From Xiphydria camelus (Eukaryota > Arthropoda > Insecta > Hymenoptera > Xiphydriidae): DNA of 64,000 bases. The notes beneath the pieces are model-generated. The model made no database searches. It was not told the origin of the DNA and worked only from the letters and a program-made list of their open reading frames with translations. Both the position numbers and the translations under genes were made by a program. This document shows positions 1 through 10,547 of this stretch, in pieces (position 1 is the stretch's first letter; each line of letters begins with the position of its first letter). The stretch lies in contig OY783191.1 in the NCBI GenBank assembly GCA_963678675.1, positions 23,311,368-23,375,367 of the forward strand, read 5' to 3'.

Positions 1-2073
1 GTGCATTTCATCACTAACAGTTTATATAAATTCAAAAAATTTTTTAACATTGGATCGACTAGCAGCATCAAGAAACATTTTTACTGCATAATTTGAAATC
101 ATGAATTAGAAAATTATAACAGTGAATGCCCATTATGTCATCAAAAGAAATCCTCGTACTTCGTCCAACTGTCATTGATTAAACAATTAAAGGAAATGTA
201 TATGAGGGAAAATTTTTACGATACATTACAAGTGAGATTCAATAGAAATGAAAGAGCAGCCAATTCAATCTCTGATATATACGATGGATCATTGTATAAG
301 CGATTTCTCAACAATGGATTCCTACGATCTCCAAACAATATTTCCTTCACTTGGTACACGGATGGCATTCCTGTCTTCAAGTCCTCCAAAATAAGTGTAT
401 GGCCGGTGTTTCTAACAATAAATGAAATTCCATTTGAAGAACGAAAGAAAAAAGAAAATACTCTGCTCATTGGCCTGTGGTATGGAGACAAGAAGCCACA
501 AATGAACCTTTTTTTTTACAAATTGCGGTCTGATATCGAAAAATTATACCGAGGAGTAGAAGTAGCACTACACAATGGACAAAGAATTACTGTGAGAGGG
601 GTCGTTCTTATGGGAACAGCAGATTTGCCAGCCAAAATTGACTGTTTGAATTTTACTCAATTCAATGGCAAGTATGGCTGCCCAGTTTGTTTTTGCCCAG
701 GAGAAAATGTACGGATCGGGCCCAGAAGTACCTTACAATGCTATCCGTACGTGGCACATTTTGAAGAGAGAACAACTGAACGTTGCATAGAATACGCTGA
801 TCAAGCAAGACAAGGTGCACCCGTGTTTGGAGTCAAAGGTCGAACAGCTCTTTGGCTACTTATGCCAGATTATATGGAAGGAATGGCCTCAGATCGTATG
901 CACTTACTCGACGGTGGTGTTATGAAAAAAATTTTTACTCTTTGCTGCCATAAAACATACTCAGGATACCCATTTTCACTGACGAGACATATAGACACTA
1001 TCAATGCACGATTGAAAAGCATCAAACCTCCGAAATTCATACATAGAATGCCTCGCAGTGTCGATGATTTGATCCACTGGAAGGCATCAGAGCTGAAAAT
1101 GTTCTTATTCTATTACTCCATACCAGTATTTAACGGAATCATGGCACCAGAGTATGCAAAGCATTTTTTAATGCTCATTGTAGCTGCCGCCATTTTAAGT
1201 GGAGATGAGATTTCCAATATGGCGATTGATGTGGCTGAAGATTTATTACATCGGTTTGTAAAACAGTTCCAAGATTTATATGGCCTCCAATTTTGTTCAA
1301 TTAATGTTCACCTACTTCTACATTTACCAAATTGCGTTAGAAAGTTGGGACCTCTGTGGGCATATTCCTGTTATGAATACGAGGATCTAAATGGCCAGGT
1401 GTTAAAGTCGATTCATGGGACTTGGCATTTGGAAACTCAGATAGTCGCATCTCATATACAATTAATAAAAATGATTCGATTTCTTGAAGAAATACCGGCA
1501 GGACGTATAAGAGATTTTTGTTTGAAAAAAAAACAGCAAGTAAAAATTATTGAAGAAGTCAGTGCTGATACATATTCAGTGGGAGTATACAAATTACTAG
1601 AAGAAATACCAGATGTTATCGAACATGCTTTGGCGAAAAAAGGGCTTCATTTAGAGGGCTTGGATATATGGCAATATTTCCGAATGTTAAAAAAAAACAA
1701 GCTTTATGTGGCAGAAATGCGTGGAAAGGAATTGCAAACTTCATCGTCAGCTATACAGTACCGTGAAAACGGAGAAATTCAATATGGTACTACACTTTGT
1801 TATGTTAAAATATGTAATAATAATTGTGAAAATAATAATGGTGTTTGTCGACGTCAACATTATGCAATTCTTCGTAAAATTATTTGCGATGCTACTTTCG
1901 AAGCTGAAGGTGATAATAGTAGGTACAATACAAATGGCTTCATGTATAAATGCCATGAAATTAATGAATATAAAGCAATTACATTAGAGTCTGTTTTCAC
2001 CCCGTGTATATATATGTGCATAGATAACCAAGCATATATCGCTGTACCAATTAATACGAAAGAGCTTGAATAA
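1..2073 (+). pseudogene. CACTA/EnSpm-like transposase (tnp2/DUF4218 type), one in-frame stop, 5' end outside window
   Basis: The frame is open from the window edge to the TAA at 2071-2073 except for a TGA at 94-96. The first ATG after that stop is at 196. Seen: a Cys pair (CPLC) at about 127-138; a second Cys cluster (CPVCFC) near 680-700; MHLLDGGVMKKIF near 898-936, the counterpart of the DFMH...LGMMKKLL block in the transposase at 19.3-21.5 kb; and a DUF4218-like block from about 1308 (HLLLHLPN...GPLWAYSCYEYE). The TGA stands where the second Cys of a CxxC motif would fit, so it is probably a nonsense mutation, although an intron there cannot be excluded. An AATAAA overlaps the stop codon (2069-2074). 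The protein would act in the nucleus by cutting the ends of its element. It is a different subfamily from the 19-21 kb gene, with no DUF4806 partner in view. Confidence 0.75.
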
Positions 2074-2986
2074 AATGATTAATTTTATTTGAATTTTATT
2101 TATTTATTTATATATTTATATTTCTTATAATACATAAGAATTTAATTTGAATATTATTATTATTAAATTCATAAATACGATTTCTATATCATAACCTTTT
2201 ACACTAACACCACCATTTATATAATATCGTGACTTATTGAACGTAGAAAAGCCTAACCTTGAAAAATGATTGATTTAACGATCAGGTGATATTGTAAAAA
2301 TTAAATTTTATTTAAGTATATTGATTTATTTATATTTGTTAATGAGTACATATGAGTATGAGTATTCTTCTTACCAACTTCAATAAAGTTAAACTTGTAA
2401 ATGACATGAAATTTTTCTAAGTGGCGAAAATTTTCTAAGTGCCAGAAACTTTCTAAGTTCTGCGTTCATGACGATAAAAATACTCTAAGTCCCATTCGAC
2501 GCGCTGGAAGGGATGGAGACTCAGTACTATAGGTACTCTTTCGGAACTAGCCAAATAATGTGGAGTGGGCTGTCAGTATTCTAGGTAGTCTTTCGGATCT
2601 CGAAGAAATGATGATCAGTATATTAGGTAGTCTTTCGGAACAAAAATATAAAAATTCGGAACATTCGGTATACTTTCGGACCAAAAATTTCGACTCGGGT
2701 ACCCGCGCTTACCTGTGCCAGAAATAGCAGTTTATAGCGGCCAGGTAGTAAACGATCGCTGCAAACGACGAGTATTTCTAACTTCCTTGTTACGCGTTCA
2801 TTACTAATGAAAATTCGACAGCTTTTGTAGGAAATATTTCCCGAAAGAACAGTTTATTGATGAATGCGACTGATTGTGAGTTACAACGTGATGAATGTGA
2901 CTGCGACTTGACTTCGGCTCTTCGCCGAAGTAGCTCTTGTGATGGTCGAAGGAGAGAATGACCACCGAGCTGTCCAAGCCGTCCTT
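2074..2986. other. AT-rich 3' flank of the first transposase with repeated short motifs
   Basis: No gene is visible. TTTCTAAGT occurs at about 2413, 2432 and 2450, with a variant near 2482. CTTTCGGA occurs at 2538, 2590, 2632 and 2673, three of them preceded by a TAGGTA-type motif. Clusters like this next to a CACTA-type transposase look like subterminal transposase-binding repeats. I could not define a terminal inverted repeat because the other end is off the window. A small hairpin (ACTTCGGC / GCCGAAGT) lies near 2913-2933. Confidence 0.5.
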
Positions 2987-3720
2987 ATAGTCCGGGAGCC
3001 AGCAACGGTTTTCTTTACGTCATAGAGAAGGGCTTACGTACTAGAGAACAGGGCTAGAATTTTTATGATGAGCTCCTTGTAACGTGTGAACAAAGGAATG
3101 ACTGGTCTGGCAGCGCTCTAAGGGTGGTTTTGGCAACAATATAATTTTCAAAATTAAAAAAAAAATAGAAGTTACGCCATGTATAATAGGGCTGAAATTT
3201 TTATGAGGGCTTCGTTACAATGCATAAAGACGAGATAGTAAAGTCTGGCACTCTCTCTCTCTTCCGAGGGTGGAAAGTGGGTGACAGAAGGGGTTGAAGT
3301 AGCTCCACATAAAGTCGTCTCACTCGCACTCAAGTGCGCGCATAAGACTATCTCACTCCCACTCAAGTGCGCGCATAACCTATCTCACTCGCACTCAAGT
3401 GCGCGCATAAGACTATCTCACTCGCAGTCAGGGGCACGGTTTTTCTGACCTGGCAGGGTGTTTCCACTAGAATTTCGGTCTGGCATCCATAATTTCACTT
3501 TCATGGAGTAAGAGCTACTCCAGACTGCCCCGTTTACAGTAAAATAATCAGTCTGAGTTTTTGACATATTATTCAAACACCTGCCAAAAGTGAAATTATT
3601 AATACCAGACCGAAATTTTGGTGGATTAATAATTTAACTTTTGGCAGGTATTTCGAATAATATGTCAAAAACTCAGACTGATTATTTTACTGTAAACGGC
3701 GCAGTCTGGAGTAGCTCTTA

Positions 3721-4622
3721 GGGCCGAAACCACCAACTCTGATTAAATTGTTAATTTCCGATTAGCTTAATTTAATCAAGTTCTTGCGTTCCACCAATTG
3801 TTAAACCATGAATAAAGTGAGATAATCGCCGTTGAACTTAATCGGCCATTTTTGGCCGGTTAGGAATTTAATTAGTGATTAATGTGGATCAACATAACCT
3901 CAAAGTCGAAGTCTCACTGCTGTGCAACACTATACCGGACATGAATTTATTTTACGACGATATTTTATCATCATCTGATGATGAAAATGGTATCGAAATT
4001 AATAGAAGTACACATTTAATTAAGGAACGAATTAATTATTTCCAAACTTTGGATGATTTGGATTTCATTACGCGTTTTCGGTTATCGAAAGACAGTGTTG
4101 AAGCTTTGCTTCTGAAAATTGTACATAATTTGAAACACGCTACAGAAAGATAAATTACTTCTTATAAATAATATATAATCTATTTTAAAATATCGCAACA
4201 TTATCATGTTACGTTAAAAATCGCGTAGAATTTTCTGTATCTTTACTAAATAAAGGGAGTGCACATTTCAGAAACCACGCTATTGCACCCAGAGTACAAC
4301 TGCTTGCTCTCCGGTATTATGAAACTGGTTCCTTTTTAAATTCTGTTGGAGATTTCGGCAGCTCACTGAGCTCGGCTTGCAGCGCGTCAGTTGATCACGT
4401 CAAGTTTTCCTCCTACTTCATTACAAGTTCCGTTGATGAACCAATCAGAATCACCGTTACAACAAAACCAAAACTTATTGCGAAGAGGGTATATGATTAG
4501 ATAATCGGGGGTTAAAAATTCATGGTGGAACGAATTGTGCAGTTAATCATGATTAGAACGCCGATTAAATATAATCGTGATTAGGTAATCAAGCATTTAA
4601 TCAGAGTTGATGGAATCGGCCC
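3721..4622 (+). mobile_element. PIF-Harbinger deletion derivative with TTA target duplication
   Basis: Ends are imperfect inverted repeats of about 27 bp, starting GGGCCGAAACCACC on the left and, as reverse complement, GGGCCGATTCCATC on the right; the inner part ACTCTGATTAAA is identical. TTA flanks both sides (3718-3720, 4623-4625), the usual Harbinger target. The interior holds the N-terminal part of a HARBI1-like transposase and then jumps to the non-coding right end, so the catalytic core is deleted. It interrupts the right arm of the 2987-5126 palindrome and is therefore younger than it. Confidence 0.85.
3941..4362 (+). pseudogene. HARBI1-like Harbinger transposase, N-terminal remnant in two exons
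   Basis: Exon 1 (ATG 3941 to 4149) begins MNLFYDD and contains ERINYFQTLDDLDF and FRLSKDSV, typical of the HARBI1 N-terminus. Exon 2 starts after TTTCAG at 4272 and reads NHAIAPRVQLLALRYYETG...VGDFG, the next conserved HARBI1 block. Joining 4149 to 4272 keeps the frame and rebuilds an Arg codon. The expected donor GTAAAT reads ATAAAT at 4150, so the splice site is mutated and translation would stop at the TAA 4151-4153. Everything after the VGDFG block, including the DDE residues, is missing. Confidence 0.8.
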
Positions 4623-5126
4623 TTACTCCATAAGTGAAATTATCGATGCCAGACCGAAATTCTAGTGGAAACACCCTGCCAGGTCAGAAAAACCTTGCCC
4701 CTGACTGTGAGTGAGATAGTCTTATGCGCGCACTTGAGTGCGAGTGAGATAGGTTATGCGCGCACTTGAGTGGGAGTGAGATAGTCTTATGCGCGCACTT
4801 GAGTGCGAGTGAGACGACTTTATGTGGAGCTACTTCAACCCCTTCTGTCACCCACTTTCCACCCTCGGAAGAGAGAGAGAGAGTGCCAGACTTTACTATC
4901 TTGTCTTTATGCATTGTAACGAAGCCCTCATAAAAATTTTAGCCCTGTTATACATGACGTAACTTTCATTTTTTTTTTCATTTTGAAAATTATATTGTTG
5001 CCAAAACCACCCTTGGAGCGCTGCCAGACCAGTCATTCCTTTGTTCACACGTACAAGGAGCTCATCATAAAAATTCTAGCCCTGTTCTCTATGACGTAAG
5101 AAAAACGTTGCTGGCTCCCGGACTAT

Positions 5127-6347
5127 TACGCCCGGCTCGTCCCTTATTCCAAGCCGATCACCGTGCGTTCTCAGGTAGCATCGGTGTCCTGTTAGTCGTA
5201 AGATCGGTATGGTTGTCCGTGCGTTATCGAGGATGTTCCGTTAACGGCCCGCAGACCCTAGGTTTTCTCCGTCAAATCGTTCCTCACACTTTTCTGCTCA
5301 GAAGAACAAATGACATACAAAATTAAATAGATTTAAATTTTTCAATGAAAATCTTATCTGCTGAGACTCTATGTATTGTAAGCTATATTCGACGCGGTAG
5401 ACTCGACGCGGCTGCACGATGAGTCCTGAAGCAATCCTCGATGAGACTCGGATCACGATCCGATATGCACGCTGGTTGTCGATCGAATGGCTTCCTTCGA
5501 TTGCCTGGAGGAGCATAAGACCCCCTTACTCCTTCATCCTGGGCCTGCATTGGAAAGCCCCGTTGACTTGACGTCATTATGGGGGAAACTGCCCGCTTCC
5601 ACCTGGCTTCGTGAATCACCATTACTTGACGCGTCCACTCCTAACGGTGCCTTGAAATTTCAGTAGAGAATTTTTTTTGCATGAATTTCCCCTAATTTTT
5701 CTTCTAGTCTTCTCTTCTTATTTATACCGAAAAAGAAATCACCAGAATTTCCCATCAAATACTCCTGGTAATGGACAAAAATGGTGAGACTTCTCCGTAT
5801 ATCAGGCACAAAAAAAAATGATTAAAAAATCTACTAACATTTCCCCATAGATCTTTGTAGTTTTTACAAATTTGGAATTTTTATGGACTTTAAGAAATCG
5901 ATTCGATTGACATCTGGGGTCAGTTTGGTCTTCCCAAATGTGCCATTCATCAATTAAAAACGAATATTTATTTGGTCATATTCCACTCTACAATTTGTTG
6001 ATTATTCACGTGAAAAAAAAACTAATTCATTTTTATTTTCATGCAAAACAAACTTTGGAGGTTAGGTCCATCAACATAATTACATTCGGGGTGCTCTCAC
6101 GCTCACACATATATCTCTAAATATTCTAAATAAAATCACTTACCTCAAGAGAACCGCTTTCACCAGACAGTAATTCACCTTTTTAAATAATTGTTTTTTT
6201 TATAAATGTATTAGTTTAAGCACTTTATTTTTTCTGGAACAACTCGCACCGGTTCTAATGGCCACAACTCACAACGTGCGTCGACTTCTGACGATCGGCC
6301 GAAAACGGCCGAACTGACGCGAACTGATGCTCACGTGATCGCCTTTA
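5127..6347. other. No recognised gene; moderately GC-rich 5130-5650, AT-rich after
   Basis: A short frame on the minus strand at 5383-5622 matches no family I recognise. 5650-6240 is AT-rich. I see no inverted repeats, RNA genes or splice-coherent exons here. Confidence 0.4.
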
Positions 6348-6349
6348 TA

Positions 6350-7150
6350 CCGCATGTCCTATGGCCAACCGCGCAGGTGAGCTGCGACCTGAATTCTTGA
6401 CTTCGGCAGTATTTATGGTACAGTTAGAGTGGGCTTCAGACGAGTGCGCTGCATAAGAACGAAAAGTGTCGACTGCTCTTCTAATAGCTGTCAATTCGGG
6501 AGATCGAAGCGTTTCGTGTAACCTCAAAATCGTTAACTTTTGAATTAGTAGTGAGTAATTTGTAGAAGTGATGAGAAATAATCATAAATAATCTTCCAAA
6601 TTGACAGCCATCGGGAAATCAGACGACGCTTCTCGCTCTTACGCTGCGTTCTTACGAAAAGTGTGAAACGTCTGATCTCCCGATGGCTATCAATTCGGGA
6701 GATCGAAGTCTAAGCTCGAAATCGTGAATCTTTGAATAAATGGTAAGAGTAGTTCAGAAGTGAGAGTTAACAATCAGTCGGGTTTTTTCGATGTCCAACC
6801 GAATTACACGCCTCATGCCTATTTGTTTCAGAAATTATTTCCGCGCTAGCACCGCGCGTGTCTAGGAAGTAGTTTTACGAAGTAGCGTGAGCGATACCTA
6901 AGGTGTCAATTCGGAAGATTATTTATGATTATTTCTCATCACTTCTACAAATTATTTCAAAACTTTACGATTTTGAGGTTACACGAAACGCTTCGATTTC
7001 CCGAATTGACAGCTATTAGAAGAGCAGTCGACACTTTTCGTTCTTATGCAGCGCACTCGTCTGAAGCCCACTCTAACTGTACCATAAATACTGCCGAAGT
7101 CAAGAATTCAGGTCGCAGCTCACCTGCGTGGTTGGCCATAAGACATGCGG
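6350..7150. mobile_element. Palindromic MITE, member A of a CCGYATGTC-ended family
   Basis: Ends CCGCATGTCCTATGGCC and its near-complement (GGCCATAAGACATGCGG) lie directly inside TA dinucleotides (6348-6349, 7151-7152). Arms of about 250 bp (6350-6605 and 6905-7150) are close to perfect inverse copies. The 300-bp centre contains a smaller palindrome (about 6606-6690: CCATCGGGAAATCAGACG and its complement). Both arms contain the motif CAATTCGGGAGATCGAAG or a variant. There is no credible coding sequence: the frames in each arm are mirror images. A TA target suggests a Tc1/mariner-type source enzyme. Confidence 0.8.
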
Positions 7151-7266
7151 TAGATGTGTCATTGGTAGAATCTATCTACCCGGATAGGTAAAAATTCCGT
7201 TACTCTAGGTTAATTGTGCAGTAACGTAATGATAAAAATTAAGGCGCACAACTTGTTACAATTTAA

Positions 7267-8557
7267 GGGGTTATACGCAGTCAGAAGGCCGAAAAATACC
7301 GATTTTTCAAGAATTTTTCCTGGGAAGATATTTAAATTTATTAACTTAAAAATTTATATATATATTGTGACAACTTTTAACTTTACTTTCATATGTTTCA
7401 TTTGTCAAAATATTTATTTTTAAAGCTGCTAGAACCGATCTCTGGGAGCTCCTCTAAGAAAAAGGCGTCTTGCGGTGAACACGATATCTCTGGATTACAT
7501 CATCTAAGATGAAAAAACCAAACAAATTTCGTTAATATAAGGTATTATCTAGTATTTAATCGAAGGAATAAGCAAAATATTAATTTTTGACAAAATTGCG
7601 GCTACTCAAAACAAAAGTATCGATTTTCGACATAAATTTTGACCTTCAATTGTTCATAAAATGGAAAATATTAATCGGCCAGAAAAAACCTTCGATCAAT
7701 TACTAAAAAATAGACTTAAAAAGCTTGTGTAAAAATTTGACTGATCGGTTCAGCCGTTTCCGAGATATCTTGCTCACCGACTTCAAAAACGCAGTTTCGA
7801 GAAAAACGCGTTTAAAGTTTCAACAGCACGTTACACATAGTAAAAGGACTAGAATCTATGGTACGAACTGCACACTTATCACATAACAAAACAATTTTAA
7901 AACCAAGTCCTCGTTCAGAAGCAGTTTCAAACTTCACAATTCCGTCACAGATTTTACACTTCACATATTTAGAAATTGCCGCAAACACTGTAATAAAGTT
8001 CAAAATTCGATATTCGACAGACGAATCACGCGGAACGAAGATTTCTTCTTGCATTTTAAATTTTTTCGCTGAGGCACTAAAACTACTTTTATCCGTCTCA
8101 ACTGTCTCTTCGGATTAAAAATATTTCTTCGCTTTTTTGGTCTCGACTTTTGCACCTTGGAAGATGCTCTCTTTTCCCTACTACACTTCATTTTCACAGA
8201 GAAATCACAACAGAAAATATAAACGAGCGTACGAGTTTACTGCTTGGCTTCGCTATTTAGAGACTGATTACTTTTCAATATAACAGTTTGGGTATCTGAA
8301 ATAAGGCATAACGGTATCAAAGCGCATTCCAGGTAATTAGCTGTCGCTATTAGTAAAATTAGCTACCGCGCTACCGCTGGGGCCTCTGCTCCTACTTTCT
8401 AACGCTCCGAGATGTCTTTGCAAATGTACGTGTAACTTCGAGAATAATCGTCAGATTGACATGAAATTTTCTGTGTATGTACATGAATATATGTACATTA
8501 CGAAAATAAAATAAAAAAAAAATCGATTTTTTGAAAATCCTGACTGCGTATAACCCC
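7267..8557 (-). mobile_element. Kolobok-like deletion derivative inserted at TTAA
   Basis: Terminal inverted repeats GGGGTTATACGCAGTCAG (left) and its exact complement (right) lie directly inside TTAA duplications at 7263-7266 and 8558-8561. Length is 1291 bp. It contains the N-terminal part of a Mutator-like/Kolobok transposase on the minus strand; the rest is AT-rich. TTAA is used by both piggyBac and Kolobok elements; the encoded protein points to Kolobok. Confidence 0.8.
7812..8197 (-). pseudogene. Kolobok-like (Mutator-like domain) transposase, N-terminal fragment with a frameshift
   Basis: Begins at ATG 8197 with a basic segment (SSKVQKSRPKKRRNIFN). A frameshift near 8117 moves the reading to the frame with SSFSASAKKF and then MQEEIFVPRDSS. 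That frame contains KCKICDGIVKF and RGLGFKIVLLCDKC, two Cys pairs around a GLGFK core. I recall this pattern from the N-terminus of Mutator-like transposases of insect Kolobok elements. The frame ends at 7812 shortly after the second Cys pair. The DDE domain is absent, so the copy is inactive. Confidence 0.65.
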
Positions 8558-8561
8558 TTAA

Positions 8562-9306
8562 GGGCCGCGAATGATAATTTTTGCTGCTATTATACGATAA
8601 CGTTTATTAACGGAGGGATACTTTCTATATTGCGCAGGCATAAAAATTCCTGTTCGGGTAAAATTGTAGAGTTGGAACGGTAAAAATTCTGGAGCGTTCG
8701 TCAAAATATATCGGTTGATTGTTAATTCCTGACCAGCGCCTCTACAAAATTAACCGTAAAACACCGAATGCTACACGCTTACCCTACTATTTAGGTAATT
8801 TTTACCGAAAATTTCTCTCCGTGTAGCTTTGTCCGATATCACCCGCTGTTCGATAACACCCGACTTTCCCCTACGCATTTCGAGGAAAATACATTTTTAA
8901 GAGCGTAGGTACGACTTCCGTTACGAAGAATTTCCAAGTATATATCTCTTCATAACCTTACGAGCGATACTCGTCCTTGCCTTTTTGAATTCTGCAGTGG
9001 GAACCTCTACGGCGGTACGAGACCGCTCTCGAGTTTCTGCCCTAAATAATCACGAGTGAAAAGTAGAGGATGCAATCTCATGCGATAGAAGGACTCTGCA
9101 ATTGCAGTGAATTTTTCTATATTTTTCAAGCTAAACCTTCAACGCTTCTTTTCTACATAAAACAATTATTCTTCAAAATTTTTAAATATTTTCTTGCGAT
9201 ATATCTCGAGGGAAAGTGGCCCATCAAAATAGATACATCTGCTGCACATTTCCTGAACAAATAATGAACTCACCCTATTTACTCATCGTCTCCTAATATG
9301 ACAATA
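8562..9306. other. No recognised gene
   Basis: Mixed-composition DNA. A GGTAATTTTTACCG palindrome lies near 8790, and related TAAAAATTC motifs occur at 7188 and 8640. This may be an old repeat split by the TTAA insertion, but its borders are unclear. Confidence 0.3.
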
Positions 9307-9308
9307 TA

Positions 9309-10545
9309 CCTGGGTGAATCTCACAAAAATGTGCTCTGGTGGAGCTCATTTTGTACTTACATTTTTTTGTGAGTAAGTATAATGAAAAATTGATAAAAGG
9401 AGTCTTAGAGAGGTTTATTAGCATGGCCTATACATGAACCAGTCTAATTTTACATATTAATTGAGACTTTCATGATTTTAGAAAAATAGGTATCACGCGA
9501 ATGTGACAGGTTAGCATGGTAAAGATGCAAACTTGATTTTTTATTAATATAAACATTTATTTCCTGTTCACAAATAACACAAATACCAGATTTCAAACAT
9601 AAAACTCTTAATAGAAAATATACAAGAGCAAAACAAAATGTTTTTGAGAACGTATAGACTAACGTTAACACGTTATAACTGTAGGAACTGAACTACCTAT
9701 TTTGTTAACAACAATAAAAACAGCTTAATGCTAATAGTTTCTAAGTAAAAAATTACTAAGTAGAGATCAATAATTATTAGCCTTTCACGGGAATGATGGC
9801 CACGAGAATGATATTTTTAAGATTTTCGTGCCATTATTTCAGCGATTTTCCATTAAAATGCAAAATTAATACGTTGGTGAACAAAATAAGATTATGGGAA
9901 TAAAATGAACAAAGAATCGAATTATTTAATTGATTTTTGAGGTAAAAAACACTTACCATGGGAATGATGTTGAACTAGTTACATCTACAAAACTCACACA
10001 GAATTGCAACGTATCACACGAATTTAGAATAAACTTTTCCCTTTGACTGCCTGAGCGCGACTAAACAGGTCTTCCCACGCCTATTAAAGCCGTTAGCAAT
10101 TCGTAGCATGTTATCCCCACCATTTGATTTCAATTTAACGATTGCAACACGGGAGTGACGATATATCACAGGTACAAACTTGGAAATAATGTAAATTTTT
10201 AAAAATTATAAAAAATTCTGTTCTCTGTGGCTTGATTGGAATATTTGGAGTTTGCTTCTCTACTCCCATCAGAAAATAGTTGAATACACTCTCTCACTTT
10301 CTACTGAACTGTTCCATATTATTGCAAATAACCCGCTCTAGGGACAAAGCACGGGAATGATATTTGGAAGCAAATCTGAGAAAAATATAATACAAAATAA
10401 TAAAAACTAAAAAAACAACTTACTGAATCTCTTCAAAATATATTTCTGCTAAACTGAGCGTAGGAAAATTATACAATTCTGTATTTTTTAGATATTTTTC
10501 TTATTGAGTACAGACTAATGCGCGTTTTTGCGAGATTCACCCACC
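9309..10545. mobile_element. Unclassified 1.24-kb TIR element with a recurring internal motif
   Basis: The ends share the inverted repeat TGGGTGAATCTC(A/G)CAAAAA followed by (C/T)G(C/T)GC, with TA on each outer side. The interior is AT-rich. A frame at 9450-9671 (minus) matches nothing I know. CACGGGAATGAT or near-variants recur at about 9493, 9786, 9958, 10149 and 10349. The superfamily is not determined. Confidence 0.6.
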
Positions 10546-10547
10546 TA

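Larger units (their letters stand above)
2987..5126. repeat. Giant palindrome (fold-back element), interrupted by a Harbinger insertion
   Basis: Sequence from 2987 rightwards reappears as its reverse complement ending at 5126. Both ends carry ATAGTCCGGGAGCC and its complement. With the 3721-4622 insertion removed, the arms are each about 600 bp and meet at a short loop near 3600-3630. Each arm contains about three and a half copies of a 33-bp tandem unit built on CACTCAAGTGCGCGCATAA (3310-3440; mirrored 4700-4820) and a TC-rich stretch. The left arm has an extra 17 bp near 3027-3043. No coding capacity is visible. The symmetry fits a fold-back or MITE-type element, but I could not define a clean target duplication. 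Confidence 0.8.

Noticed and set aside
3310..3440. CRISPR-like regular repeats (33-bp period)
   Set aside because: The units are directly adjacent tandem copies without variable spacers, are mirrored in the other arm of the palindrome, and the DNA is eukaryotic.
5383..5622. 79-residue minus-strand frame in a GC-richer patch
   Set aside because: I could not connect it to any family; composition alone can explain the open frame.
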